Both the position numbers and the translations under genes were made by a program. The notes under the pieces were generated by a model, which saw only the letters and a list, made by a program, of their open reading frames with translations, was not told where the DNA came from and searched no databases. Shown in pieces: positions 18,944 to 27,128 of a stretch of DNA of 64,000 nucleotides. Within the stretch, counting starts at the first letter, position 1. Every line of letters starts with the position of its first letter. The stretch is from positions 50,064-114,063 of the forward strand of contig JANQOR010000039.1 in the NCBI GenBank assembly GCA_028285685.1, in the 5' to 3' direction. This DNA comes from Cyclobacteriaceae bacterium (GTDB taxonomy: Bacteria; Bacteroidota; Bacteroidia; Cytophagales; Cyclobacteriaceae).

Positions 18944-19429
18944 TTATTGATTCATTGTAAACTTCCAGGTGCCTTCAATACCTGCTGTACGACCAAGCGT
19001 TCCCGTGTTGTTGAAGCTAAGCTCCAATGAAGTTTCACCGGCTACAACAGTTATATCAACAGGACCAGCATTGCCGCCGTTAGAGGTGGCTCTTGTGATG
19101 ATGGTTCCGGAGGAATTAGCAAATGTCCAGGTCCCCGCAGCGTCCCAAACATCTTCAAATCCGGCTGGCACACCACTTGTAGAGTAGTCTCCGCCGCTGG
19201 TTGTAGCGTTGGTTATCGTCAATGTGAAGTTGGCCCAATCGCCGTCCGTACTTGGTGAACCTTGGTAGAGAACCTGATTTGCAGTTGTAGTCCATGTACC
19301 ACTTAGCAAAGCAGCCTGAGTTTCAAGTGGATCTTCTGGGTCAGTTCCCCCACTATCAGTTGTACAACTTATGAAAATAACTAAGGAAACAAAAACTAAG
19401 GCAGCTAGTAAGTTTGATAATTTTTTCAT
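18944..19429 (-). CDS. Hypothetical lipoprotein, beta-rich
   Basis: The 161-residue protein carries a lipoprotein signal (LVIFISC) followed by TTDSGGTDPEDP, a flexible acidic linker. The rest alternates beta-strand and threonine/glycine-rich loops, with LSGTWTT and IEGTWKFTMNQ resembling the first and last strands of a lipocalin-like or small barrel domain. It is probably an envelope lipoprotein. No function can be given. It is monocistronic, with a strong terminator behind it. Confidence 0.65.
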   Translation of the reverse strand: MKKLSNLLAALVFVSLVIFISCTTDSGGTDPEDPLETQAALLSGTWTTTANQVLYQGSPSTDGDWANFTLTITNATTSGGDYSTSGVPAGFEDVWDAAGTWTFANSSGTIITRATSNGGNAGPVDITVVAGETSLELSFNNTGTLGRTAGIEGTWKFTMNQ

Positions 19430-19524
19430 AGTTAAAGAAGAAAAGTGTCGATTTAAGTTTAAGACATGTAAATGTAGAAAAATTTTTGAGTTTCTAGCTA
19501 GCTAACGAAAATAAAGTATCAATA

Positions 19525-20127
19525 TTATAAGGGATTTTTGTCTTTTAGCGAGATAACCGTTTTTGCCTGGTCAATTTCACGTTTTTGGTTGCTTGCGACC
19601 AGCAACGGTACATTTTCATCCCTCTGTATTAGCTCTTTTCTCCACCATTCAAAGCCGTTATCATCAAGATTTGATGTTGGTTCATCCATGAAAATGACTT
19701 CATTTTCGAAGTAAAAAGCTGAACATAACTGAACACGCTGCTTCATGCCCGTCGAAAATTCTAAAATCCGTTTGTTCAAAGGTAGCTGAGACCGATCCGA
19801 AATTTCCTCATTGGGAAGTACTTGGGTTCTAAAATTGGAGTGAAATTTTAGGAATTCTCCAAAGGTCATTTCTTCGGGAAATTCAATGTATGGGCTGGAG
19901 AAGCTTATTGACTTAAACTCATCCGGATCAGGACTTTTCCCATCATGATAAAGTTTGCCTTTCGAAGGTGACAGGTATCCTGCCAATATCTGCAACAAGG
20001 TAGACTTCCCTGATCCATTGGGACCAGTTATTGCTAAAAAATCCCCCGCAACTACTTCAACATCTAAATTCCTGAATATCCAGTTTTTTCCAAACTTCTT
20101 TCCAAGGTTCTCGCCTTTTATATTCAT
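19525..20127 (-). CDS. ABC transporter ATP-binding protein (orphan)
   Basis: A 200-residue ABC ATPase similar in size to CcmA-type export ATPases. Walker A is GPNGSGKST (about residues 35-43), the signature is FSTGMKQRVQL, Walker B is VIFMDEPTSNLD and the switch glutamine region is SFSSPYIEFPEE. No permease is adjacent, so its membrane partner must be encoded elsewhere. The substrate is unknown. Confidence 0.88.
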   Translation of the reverse strand: MNIKGENLGKKFGKNWIFRNLDVEVVAGDFLAITGPNGSGKSTLLQILAGYLSPSKGKLYHDGKSPDPDEFKSISFSSPYIEFPEEMTFGEFLKFHSNFRTQVLPNEEISDRSQLPLNKRILEFSTGMKQRVQLCSAFYFENEVIFMDEPTSNLDDNGFEWWRKELIQRDENVPLLVASNQKREIDQAKTVISLKDKNPL

Positions 20128-20242
20128 CGGTTGGATTATTGAATAGGTGATTGATTGGGGTTGCAGTTGATCGCAAAGCTACTCTTTATGCTTCTACTTT
20201 CAGTGGGACAGGGAAATAAGCAGCCGGCGGTTACCCAACTTG

Positions 20243-20315
20243 TTAACTAATTAACTAACTAACCATTTACTTACTGACTAACCAATCAACTAATCACTAA
20301 TTAACCAACCAACCA
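20243..20315. repeat. Low-complexity tract of degenerate TAAC/CTAA/ACCA tetranucleotides
   Basis: Seventy-three bases are made almost entirely of short variants of ACTAA, TTAAC and ACCAA, strongly lacking G on the plus strand. The tract abuts the stop codon of the HD hydrolase. A partly complementary TTGGATTATTG/GTGATTGATTGG stretch lies around 20128-20158, so the region could fold. No coding frame is seen in 20128-20315. Confidence 0.6.
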
Positions 20316-21542
20316 TTAAAAAACTCCCTTAGGTGCACACAGGTAATATTTTTTCACAATTTGACTTAGGGCCTTAATGTTGGGTAAATCAGTTGCTTCT
20401 GCTACATCCACAATGTCACCGTTCTTTTTCAAGATATCAATCGTGCCTCCTGTGGCAATGTAGGCAGAGTTGCTTACCGCTCCTTTTTTAACAAAATAGT
20501 GTGATTGATCAGCATCAATTTTGAATTGGTCAACAACCTTTTCGCGGAGCATTTTGATTAAATCACTATCAATTTCGTCATTGTGGAATTCTATTTTGAA
20601 CAGCCGTCTTCGAAGCAGCATTTCGCTTAAGCCTCTCAGCACAGTGTCGCTATGATTTTGCCAGAATTTGAGAGAACCCCAAATGTCTCCATCGTCGAGC
20701 AATGTGTAGATCTCTATGATGTCTTCATCCTCCTCAAAATCCCTGGTTGTGATGTTTCGCTCAAGAAAAATGGCTAAGGCAGGTGTAGTCTGTACCGAGA
20801 CGCCCATTTGCGTCAGTTCTTTGGCTCTTTTAACCACCTCAATCAGCATTACCTCAGCTGACACTGCCACTTTGTGAAGATACACTTGCCAATACATCAG
20901 CCGACGCGCATTGAGAAAGTTCTCTATACTGTAGATACCTTTTTCTTCAACGACTAGCTTATCATGGTGAAGTTCCAACATTTTGATGATCCGTTCAGAT
21001 CCGATCATTCCTTCGTGCACACCGGTGAAATAGCTGTCTCGCTTCAAATAGTCAAGGCGATCCAGATCTAACTGACTTGAGACCAGTTGGTGAAAAAAAG
21101 GACGATCGTACCTTCCTTGAAAAATCTCGATTGCGAGATCAAGTTGGCCATTGAACTCTTGATTTAAACGCTGCATCATCCATAGGCTTAGTTGTTCATG
21201 GGTCACTTCATTGAACAGGGAAAATTCCAGCGTGTGAGAGAATGGACCATGTCCAACATCATGTAACAAAATAGCAATCAATGCCGCGTTGTGTTCACCT
21301 TTTGAAATTTCATGACCCTTACTTTTAAGTCCTTGAAGAGCTTTGTCCATCAAGTGCATGGCCCCAATGGCATGATGGAATCGAGTATGTAGTGCTCCAG
21401 GATACACGTAATCCGTAAGCCCAAGCTGTTTGATCCTCCTTAATCGCTGAAAATATGAATGTTCAATAATGTCAAATATGAGCTCGTTTGGAATATTGAT
21501 GAACCCATAAACCGGATCATTAAGGATTTTCTTTTTGTTCAA
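20316..21542 (-). CDS. HD-domain phosphohydrolase (SamHD1/dGTPase-like)
   Basis: This 408-residue protein belongs to the HD superfamily of metal-dependent phosphohydrolases related to dNTP triphosphohydrolases. Metal ligands are visible in HTRFHHAIGAMHL (residues about 51-63) and LLHDVGHGPFSHTLE (about 92-106), with DRLDYLKRDSYFTGV further on. The substrate is probably a nucleotide, but dNTPase activity is inferred from family only. The gene is divergent from porX, with 45 bases between the starts. Confidence 0.88.
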   Translation of the reverse strand: MNKKKILNDPVYGFINIPNELIFDIIEHSYFQRLRRIKQLGLTDYVYPGALHTRFHHAIGAMHLMDKALQGLKSKGHEISKGEHNAALIAILLHDVGHGPFSHTLEFSLFNEVTHEQLSLWMMQRLNQEFNGQLDLAIEIFQGRYDRPFFHQLVSSQLDLDRLDYLKRDSYFTGVHEGMIGSERIIKMLELHHDKLVVEEKGIYSIENFLNARRLMYWQVYLHKVAVSAEVMLIEVVKRAKELTQMGVSVQTTPALAIFLERNITTRDFEEDEDIIEIYTLLDDGDIWGSLKFWQNHSDTVLRGLSEMLLRRRLFKIEFHNDEIDSDLIKMLREKVVDQFKIDADQSHYFVKKGAVSNSAYIATGGTIDILKKNGDIVDVAEATDLPNIKALSQIVKKYYLCAPKGVF

Positions 21543-21587
21543 GTGGATTTAGGGTTTGATCTTTGAATAGAAATCTGGAAACGAATA

Positions 21588-23138
21588 ATGCAGAAATATA
21601 AGATTTTGTGGGCGGATGATGAAATTGAGCTACTCAAACCCCATATACTTTTTTTAGAGCAAAAGGGCTATGATTTGACACCTGTCAATAGTGGATCTGA
21701 CGCACTCGAAGAGATTGATCATGATCAGTTCGATTTGGTGTTTTTGGATGAAAACATGCCTGGAATGACAGGGCTTGAAACGCTGAACTACATAAAGTCC
21801 ACTCACCCGGGCCTTCCTGTTGTAATGATCACCAAAAACGAGGCGGAAGAAATAATGGAAGAGGCGATTGGAGCTAAGATTGCTGATTATCTGATAAAAC
21901 CACTTAATCCTAACCAAATCCTGCTGTCGGTTAAAAAGATACTTGACAACAAACGGATCATTTCGGAGAAGACCAACCTCGGCTACCAAAAAGAATTTCA
22001 AAAACTTTCAATGCATGTAATGGACGCTCAGGATTACCACGATTGGAAGGAGATCTATCGTAAGTTGGTTTACTGGGAGTTGCAAATCGACGAGACCGAA
22101 GATCGAAGTATGGTTGAGGTCTTGAATACTCAAAAGTCTGAGGCAGAAGGTGCATTTTCGGAATTCATAATGTCGAACTACCAGGATTGGATTGCAAACC
22201 CTGAAGCTACAAGACCCGTGATGTCTCACAATCTACTGAGGAAAAAGGTCTTTCCGGAATTGGGCGAAGAGCCGATTTTTCTGATTGTTATAGATAACTT
22301 GAGATATGACCAATGGAAGATCATAGAACCGGAGATCTCTGAGTTATTCACGCTCGAGTCGGAGGAGTTTTACTACTCCATTCTTCCAACAACCACCGCT
22401 TATGCACGGAATGCACTCTTCGGCGGAATGTTGCCGCTAGAAATATCTCAACGCTATCCTGATCTTTGGGTTGGTGAGGACTCTGATGAAGGTAAGAACA
22501 ATTGTGAAAGTGATCTTTTGGAGGCGAACCTTGCAAGGAACGGACATAATGCCAAGTTCAGTTACAATAAAATATTAAAGGCCGAGCAGGGTAAACAGTT
22601 AAGCGAATCGATTTCAAACCTTTTGGGTAACTCCCTGAATGCCATCGTTTACAATTTTGTTGATATGCTTTCGCACGCACGGACGGACATGCAGATGATA
22701 AGGGAACTTGCACCGGATGAGTCTGCGTACCGATCACTGACTAAGTCGTGGTTTACGCACTCCACTTTCTACGATACATTAAAAGCACTTTCAGCCCTTA
22801 AGGTGAAAGTGATGATAACCACAGATCATGGTACCATTCGAGTAAACAGACCACAAAAAATTGTTGGGGACAAAAGCACTAACACGAACCTTAGATACAA
22901 AGTGGGTAGAAATCTGAATTTTGATGAAACCAGTGTTTATTTCACACGGGACCCTGGCAAAATAGGACTACCTAAGACAAATCTCAGTTCAACCTTTGCT
23001 TTTGCAAAGGAAGATCATTTCTTCGCCTATCCGAATAATTACAATCACTATGTTAGGTTCTACAAAGACACCTTTCAGCATGGTGGAATTTCAATGGAAG
23101 AGGTGATCATTCCATTTGTATGTTTATCTAGCAAGTAA
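21588..23138 (+). CDS. porX: Type IX secretion response regulator PorX (receiver-PglZ)
   Basis: The 516-residue protein has a receiver domain (residues 1-120) with acidic pair D10/D11, phosphoacceptor D54 in FLDENMPG and a conserved lysine in MITKNEA. A PglZ/alkaline-phosphatase-fold domain follows (about 210-516), with LIVIDNLRYDQW, the catalytic threonine region TTTAYARNALFGG and TTDHGTI. PorX works with the PorY kinase to control type IX secretion and gliding genes, and its PglZ domain cleaves nucleotide phosphodiesters. It heads a run of closely packed genes; its stop overlaps the tsaE start by one base. Confidence 0.95.
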   Translation: MQKYKILWADDEIELLKPHILFLEQKGYDLTPVNSGSDALEEIDHDQFDLVFLDENMPGMTGLETLNYIKSTHPGLPVVMITKNEAEEIMEEAIGAKIADYLIKPLNPNQILLSVKKILDNKRIISEKTNLGYQKEFQKLSMHVMDAQDYHDWKEIYRKLVYWELQIDETEDRSMVEVLNTQKSEAEGAFSEFIMSNYQDWIANPEATRPVMSHNLLRKKVFPELGEEPIFLIVIDNLRYDQWKIIEPEISELFTLESEEFYYSILPTTTAYARNALFGGMLPLEISQRYPDLWVGEDSDEGKNNCESDLLEANLARNGHNAKFSYNKILKAEQGKQLSESISNLLGNSLNAIVYNFVDMLSHARTDMQMIRELAPDESAYRSLTKSWFTHSTFYDTLKALSALKVKVMITTDHGTIRVNRPQKIVGDKSTNTNLRYKVGRNLNFDETSVYFTRDPGKIGLPKTNLSSTFAFAKEDHFFAYPNNYNHYVRFYKDTFQHGGISMEEVIIPFVCLSSK

Positions 23139-23566
23139 TGGAAGTAACATATACTGAACCTGAGCTTGAGAAGCTATCTGGGCAATTGTTGGACAACTTC
23201 GTCGAAGAAAAGATTTGGCTCTTTATGGGTGAGATGGGAGTCGGAAAAACCACACTTATTAAATCCATCTGCTCTTGTCTAGGCGTTATTGATGAGATGA
23301 CTTCACCAACTTTCTCAATTGTAAACGAATACGTAACAGAAGCCCACGAAGAGCTTTATCATTTTGACTTTTACCGTATGGAAGATCAGAATGAAGCGAT
23401 TAACATCGGAATCGAGGATTACTTTTTTTCAGGCCATCGATGTTTCATTGAGTGGCCGGAGGTAATCACTGACTTTTTACCTGATAAATACCTGGAAATA
23501 AGCATTAAATTAGTAGACGTTAACACAAGGCACCTAACCGCAGCATTTAATGAACGAAACCTCTAA
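23138..23566 (+). CDS. tsaE: tRNA N6-threonylcarbamoyladenosine synthesis ATPase TsaE
   Basis: A 142-residue P-loop ATPase with Walker A GEMGVGKTT (near residue 31), SPTFSIVNEY and the HFDFYRM block of the family. It supports the TsaB-TsaD complex that makes t6A at position 37 of ANN-decoding tRNAs. Length is normal. It is translationally coupled to porX (TAATG overlap) and overlaps ald by 17 bases. Confidence 0.95.
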   Translation: MEVTYTEPELEKLSGQLLDNFVEEKIWLFMGEMGVGKTTLIKSICSCLGVIDEMTSPTFSIVNEYVTEAHEELYHFDFYRMEDQNEAINIGIEDYFFSGHRCFIEWPEVITDFLPDKYLEISIKLVDVNTRHLTAAFNERNL

Positions 23567-24773
23567 AAGCGGATTTGCGAAGCTAGCGCAGGAGCAAGGT
23601 CTGTACACGCAAGAGGCACCTGCAAAAGTGAAAAAGGACCGTCAATCATTGAAGATTGGTGTACCTAAGGAGGTTGCACTACAGGAGAGAAGGGTCCCGC
23701 TCAAGCCTGCTTCTGTAGAAGTTCTGGTTCAAAACGGACATGAGGTGATCATTGAGAGTGGGGCTGGTAAATCTGCAAACTTCGATGATCAGGAATACAG
23801 TGAGGTGGGGGCGATTGTTTCATACAACTCCAAGGAAGTTTTTGAATCACAAATTGTGCTAAAAGTGGAACCTCCAACCATTGAGGAGATTGACTTGATG
23901 AAATCAGGAAGCGTGCTGATTTCTGCCTTTCAATCTGGTAAGCAGACTGCGGAATATCTGGAGGCTGTCAACAAGAAAAAGTTAATTGCAATCGGATACG
24001 AGTTTATCGAGGACAAAGTCGGGGGATTACCGCTGGTGAGAGCAATGAGCGAGATCGCTGGTAGCACAGTAATGCTGATTGCGGCAGAGTATTTGAGTAG
24101 TGATAAAGGGAAAGGTACGATCATAGGAGGAATTACAGGAGTACCACCGACGCGTGTTGTGATCTTAGGGGCTGGGACTGTAGCAGAATTCGCAGCAAGA
24201 GCGGCACTCGGTCTTGGTGCTGAGATAAGGGTATTTGATGATCACATTTATAAGCTTCGACGACTAAAACACGCTTTAGGGACTGAAGTTTTCACCTCTA
24301 CGTTTGATTCAACCGTATTACAAAGAGAGGTTAAACATGCTGATGTGCTGATAGGGGCGATCAGAATGGAAAAAGGGAATAACAAGTTGCTGGTTACCGA
24401 TGAAATGGTCTCTTCAATGCGAGATGGCTCAGTGATCATTGACGTAAGTATTGATCAGGGCGGGAGTATAGAGACATCGGAAATAACCACCCACGAGAGT
24501 CCAACCTTTGAAAAATACGACGTAATTCACTACTGCGTTCCAAACATTGCATCGAGAGTTGCGAAGACGGCTTCACTGGCGATCTCCAACATCTTTACCC
24601 CGATTTTACTGGAAGCCGGCGAAGAGGGAGGCATGGATGAAATGATTTATAATCAACCACGCATTATGAAAGGTGTTTACTCTTTCAAAGGGAGTCTAAC
24701 AAGGCTTGAGCTAGCCAAGAGATTCAATATGGGATTCAAGGACATTAGTCTTTTTATGGCTGCCAGAATTTAA
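23550..24773 (+). CDS. ald: Alanine dehydrogenase
   Basis: This 407-residue protein catalyses NAD-linked oxidative deamination of alanine to pyruvate and ammonia. The N-terminal catalytic motif KIGVPKEVALQERRVPLKP starts at about residue 31, after an extension of about 30 residues absent from the classical 370-residue enzymes. The Rossmann segment VVILGAGTVAEFAARAA and the block DVSIDQGGSIETS are clear. It overlaps tsaE. A role in amino-acid nitrogen metabolism is likely; its link to neighbours may be only transcriptional. Confidence 0.93.
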   Translation: MNETSKSGFAKLAQEQGLYTQEAPAKVKKDRQSLKIGVPKEVALQERRVPLKPASVEVLVQNGHEVIIESGAGKSANFDDQEYSEVGAIVSYNSKEVFESQIVLKVEPPTIEEIDLMKSGSVLISAFQSGKQTAEYLEAVNKKKLIAIGYEFIEDKVGGLPLVRAMSEIAGSTVMLIAAEYLSSDKGKGTIIGGITGVPPTRVVILGAGTVAEFAARAALGLGAEIRVFDDHIYKLRRLKHALGTEVFTSTFDSTVLQREVKHADVLIGAIRMEKGNNKLLVTDEMVSSMRDGSVIIDVSIDQGGSIETSEITTHESPTFEKYDVIHYCVPNIASRVAKTASLAISNIFTPILLEAGEEGGMDEMIYNQPRIMKGVYSFKGSLTRLELAKRFNMGFKDISLFMAARI

Positions 24774-24819
24774 GATCTTAGCTTTAAGAAAAGATCACTC
24801 TAATAAATAAACACAGCCA

Positions 24820-25113
24820 TTGGAAGCACGAATCGATAGTTTCAGGACATGGGTACAAGGAGAAGAGGCCGAAAAGCTCAAATCATCCACTGAACACTTG
24901 ATAAAAGCCTCAGGATTTACCATCTTGAATTTCATGGAGCATCACTTTGAGCCGCAGGGTTACACAGCTATCTGGTTACTTGCAGAAAGCCATTGTGCGC
25001 TCCACACATTTCCTGAGCAGGGGCGGAGTTACCTGGAGTTATCCAGTTGTAATCTTGAAATGTATGAGTCATTCATGAGGTTGATAGACCGTTATTTTGA
25101 AATTATTGAGTAA
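24820..25113 (+). CDS. speD: S-adenosylmethionine decarboxylase proenzyme, short form
   Basis: This 97-residue protein makes decarboxylated AdoMet, the aminopropyl donor for spermidine synthesis. It self-cleaves to form a pyruvoyl group. The cleavage site is E56-S57 in LAESHCALHTFPE; H62 and C77 (LSSCN) follow. From memory, the bacterial short-form enzyme of Thermotoga uses S63, H68 and C83, so the spacing matches exactly with a six-residue shift. The start is TTG at 24820, because an in-frame TAA lies three codons upstream and no ATG fits. It is shorter than the usual 110-130 residues. It sits 46 bases after ald and 8 bases before a K+ channel gene and opens the polyamine/membrane module. 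Confidence 0.88.
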   Translation: MEARIDSFRTWVQGEEAEKLKSSTEHLIKASGFTILNFMEHHFEPQGYTAIWLLAESHCALHTFPEQGRSYLELSSCNLEMYESFMRLIDRYFEIIE

Positions 25114-25121
25114 GAAGTATT

Positions 25122-25916
25122 ATGTCGTTTAAGAGAAGACTATTTGAGACACTCGAAAAAGGGCAGGGTGATGACACCTTGAGTAGGCGCTTTGACATTT
25201 TCATCATGACGATGATCTTGTTGAACGTGGCGGCAGTAATTCTAGAAACGGTCGATTCTATCCACGACGGATACCCTGAGGTTTTCAATTACTTCGAGTA
25301 CCTCTCTGTATTTGTCTTCACCTTAGAATACATTGGTAGAGTTTGGACCTGCACGTACATAGAGAAATACAGACACCCATTTTGGGGGAGGATCAGGTTT
25401 ATTCTCTCTTTCATGGCCATAGTGGATCTTTTGGCGATCATGCCTTTTTATCTGCCGCTACTCTTCTCCATTGACGGACGTGTTTTGAGAATCTTGCGAC
25501 TGTTTCGAATTGTCAGAATTTTCAAAATGGGCAGATATTCTACGGCATTTAACATGATTGTTAGGGTAGTTACCAAGCGAAGAGAAGAGTTGTTAGTCAC
25601 TCTTACAATCGTTTTTGTGATGTTAATCCTGGCATCCAGTCTTATGTACTACGTGGAAAACGAGGCTCAACCAGAAGTTTTTAGGAATATACCCGAGACG
25701 ATGTGGTGGGGGGTAGCGACACTAACGACGGTGGGATATGGGGACGTTTACCCGATCACAGGGCTGGGAAAACTATTAGGTGCGTTCATTGCCATACTAG
25801 GCGTCGGTATTTTTGCTCTACCGGCAGGTATTATTGCATCGGGCTTTGAGTTTGAGATAAGTCAGAGAATCAGGGAAAAAGAGCGCAAGGAAATTGAGGA
25901 AAGGGAGAAAAATTGA
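25122..25916 (+). CDS. Voltage-gated-type potassium channel
   Basis: This 264-residue, six-helix ion channel has an S4-like helix with regularly spaced arginines (RVLRILRLFRIVRIFKMGR, residues about 121-140). The pore loop carries the K+ filter TTVGYGD. A charged C-terminal helix (EISQRIREKERKEIEE) follows S6. It is a plasma-membrane K+ channel. It lies between speD and an aminopropyltransferase-like gene, whose start overlaps its stop (TTGA). Polyamines are classical blockers of K+ channels, so regulation by the neighbouring products is attractive, but that is inference. Confidence 0.92.
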   Translation: MSFKRRLFETLEKGQGDDTLSRRFDIFIMTMILLNVAAVILETVDSIHDGYPEVFNYFEYLSVFVFTLEYIGRVWTCTYIEKYRHPFWGRIRFILSFMAIVDLLAIMPFYLPLLFSIDGRVLRILRLFRIVRIFKMGRYSTAFNMIVRVVTKRREELLVTLTIVFVMLILASSLMYYVENEAQPEVFRNIPETMWWGVATLTTVGYGDVYPITGLGKLLGAFIAILGVGIFALPAGIIASGFEFEISQRIREKERKEIEEREKN

Positions 25917-27124
25917 AGCATTTTGAATGGTTCATAAAAGGTTTTGGATTACTACTGACCTTCCTATGGACTGGGAAGATCTACAGTTATTTTTTTGAAA
26001 TTTCCCAGGCAGATTTTGTGGGCCTCTTGCTCGTGATGATCATTTCCCTGCTGATTTTTCATCAGGTGAAAAGCCACCTTTTTGTTAAAAAATCACTATT
26101 ACTGGTAGTCCTCGTCTTACCACTGCCAATGTTGCTCCACCCGATTATCTCAACACTCCTGACAATCACAGATCTTAGCTGGATCAACATCTATTTGTTT
26201 GGGATCATTCTTGTTGGCGCTGTTGTGCTGGTTTCCACAAGCTCTGCATCGTTGATCACCTTCTCGCTAGTTGTTGCATTCTTTCTTCCGTATGACTTTG
26301 AAAAAGAACAGCTTCAGTTTTATGATAGGGTTGAAAGCTCCGTGGAAACCAGGAAAGGGAGTGCTCAGCTTGTGAAGTGGAAAGATGATTTGTGGGTCTA
26401 CTATAATCGTCAACTCCAATTTTCAACGATTGATCGCCATATGTACCAAGAAGCATACATACAGCCTGTTATGCAATTTATTAGGCAAGAAGATAGAGTA
26501 CTGATAATTGGCGGTGATAGTGGGGTAGTGGAGGACGAGCTTTCCAAATTTGAGGAAGACTTCAATATTGACGTTTTAGTTCTTGACAAAGATTACCATG
26601 ATTTTGTCAGAAATAGCTACAAATTACCACTCCAGGAAATTAAGAATAAAAGATTGATTGCGAGGACGAATTTCTTTGAGTACCTGTGGGAAAATAGCGA
26701 CACCTATAACTTAATCATCATAGATCTTCCTGACCCTGTGAATGTCGATTATAAGCAGTATTACATGCCTGAGTTCTATGAGCTTTGCAATCAGTCACTG
26801 ACAGATCAAGGCCTCCTGGTCACGCAGTCAGGAGATCACTATCAGAACTCAGGCAGTTCTAACAGCATTTGGAAGTCAGTGCAAGAAGCCGGCTTTGACA
26901 TTTTGCCTTACCATGCTCAAATTCCGACTCTTGGACAGTGGAGTTGGATCATCGGCTCCAAACAAATTTCTCGTAGGGAGATGATAGAGACTTTGAAAAA
27001 TATCGATGTTAAGACACCAACACGTTGGTGGAATCAGGGGGCAATGGACATGATGCTAGCCTTTGGTAAGCTGACCTATTTTGGCGAAAAGTCAACGAGG
27101 ACCTCAAATTTTTGGCGAGAATAA
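25913..27124 (+). CDS. Membrane-anchored aminopropyltransferase (spermidine synthase) homologue with altered donor motif
   Basis: The 403-residue protein has about five hydrophobic helices in residues 1-130, then a spermidine-synthase-fold domain. It is visibly paralogous to the protein at 29704-31242: IPTLGQWSWIIGSKQ matches IPSLGEWGWVIGSKN, and D271 in IIDLPDP matches D365 in IADFPDP. The decarboxylated-AdoMet loop is changed from GGGDG to GGDSG (residues 200-204), and the N-terminal helices are fewer. It may be an inactive partner or use another substrate. The start is TTG at 25913, overlapping the channel stop by 4 bases. Confidence 0.75.
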   Translation: MKHFEWFIKGFGLLLTFLWTGKIYSYFFEISQADFVGLLLVMIISLLIFHQVKSHLFVKKSLLLVVLVLPLPMLLHPIISTLLTITDLSWINIYLFGIILVGAVVLVSTSSASLITFSLVVAFFLPYDFEKEQLQFYDRVESSVETRKGSAQLVKWKDDLWVYYNRQLQFSTIDRHMYQEAYIQPVMQFIRQEDRVLIIGGDSGVVEDELSKFEEDFNIDVLVLDKDYHDFVRNSYKLPLQEIKNKRLIARTNFFEYLWENSDTYNLIIIDLPDPVNVDYKQYYMPEFYELCNQSLTDQGLLVTQSGDHYQNSGSSNSIWKSVQEAGFDILPYHAQIPTLGQWSWIIGSKQISRREMIETLKNIDVKTPTRWWNQGAMDMMLAFGKLTYFGEKSTRTSNFWRE

Positions 27125-27128
27125 ACCG

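Noticed and set aside
27081-27128. Start at 27081 for the polytopic membrane protein
   Set aside because: It would overlap the aminopropyltransferase-like gene by 44 bases and add a non-hydrophobic tail (AKSQRGPQIFGENKP) before the first helix.
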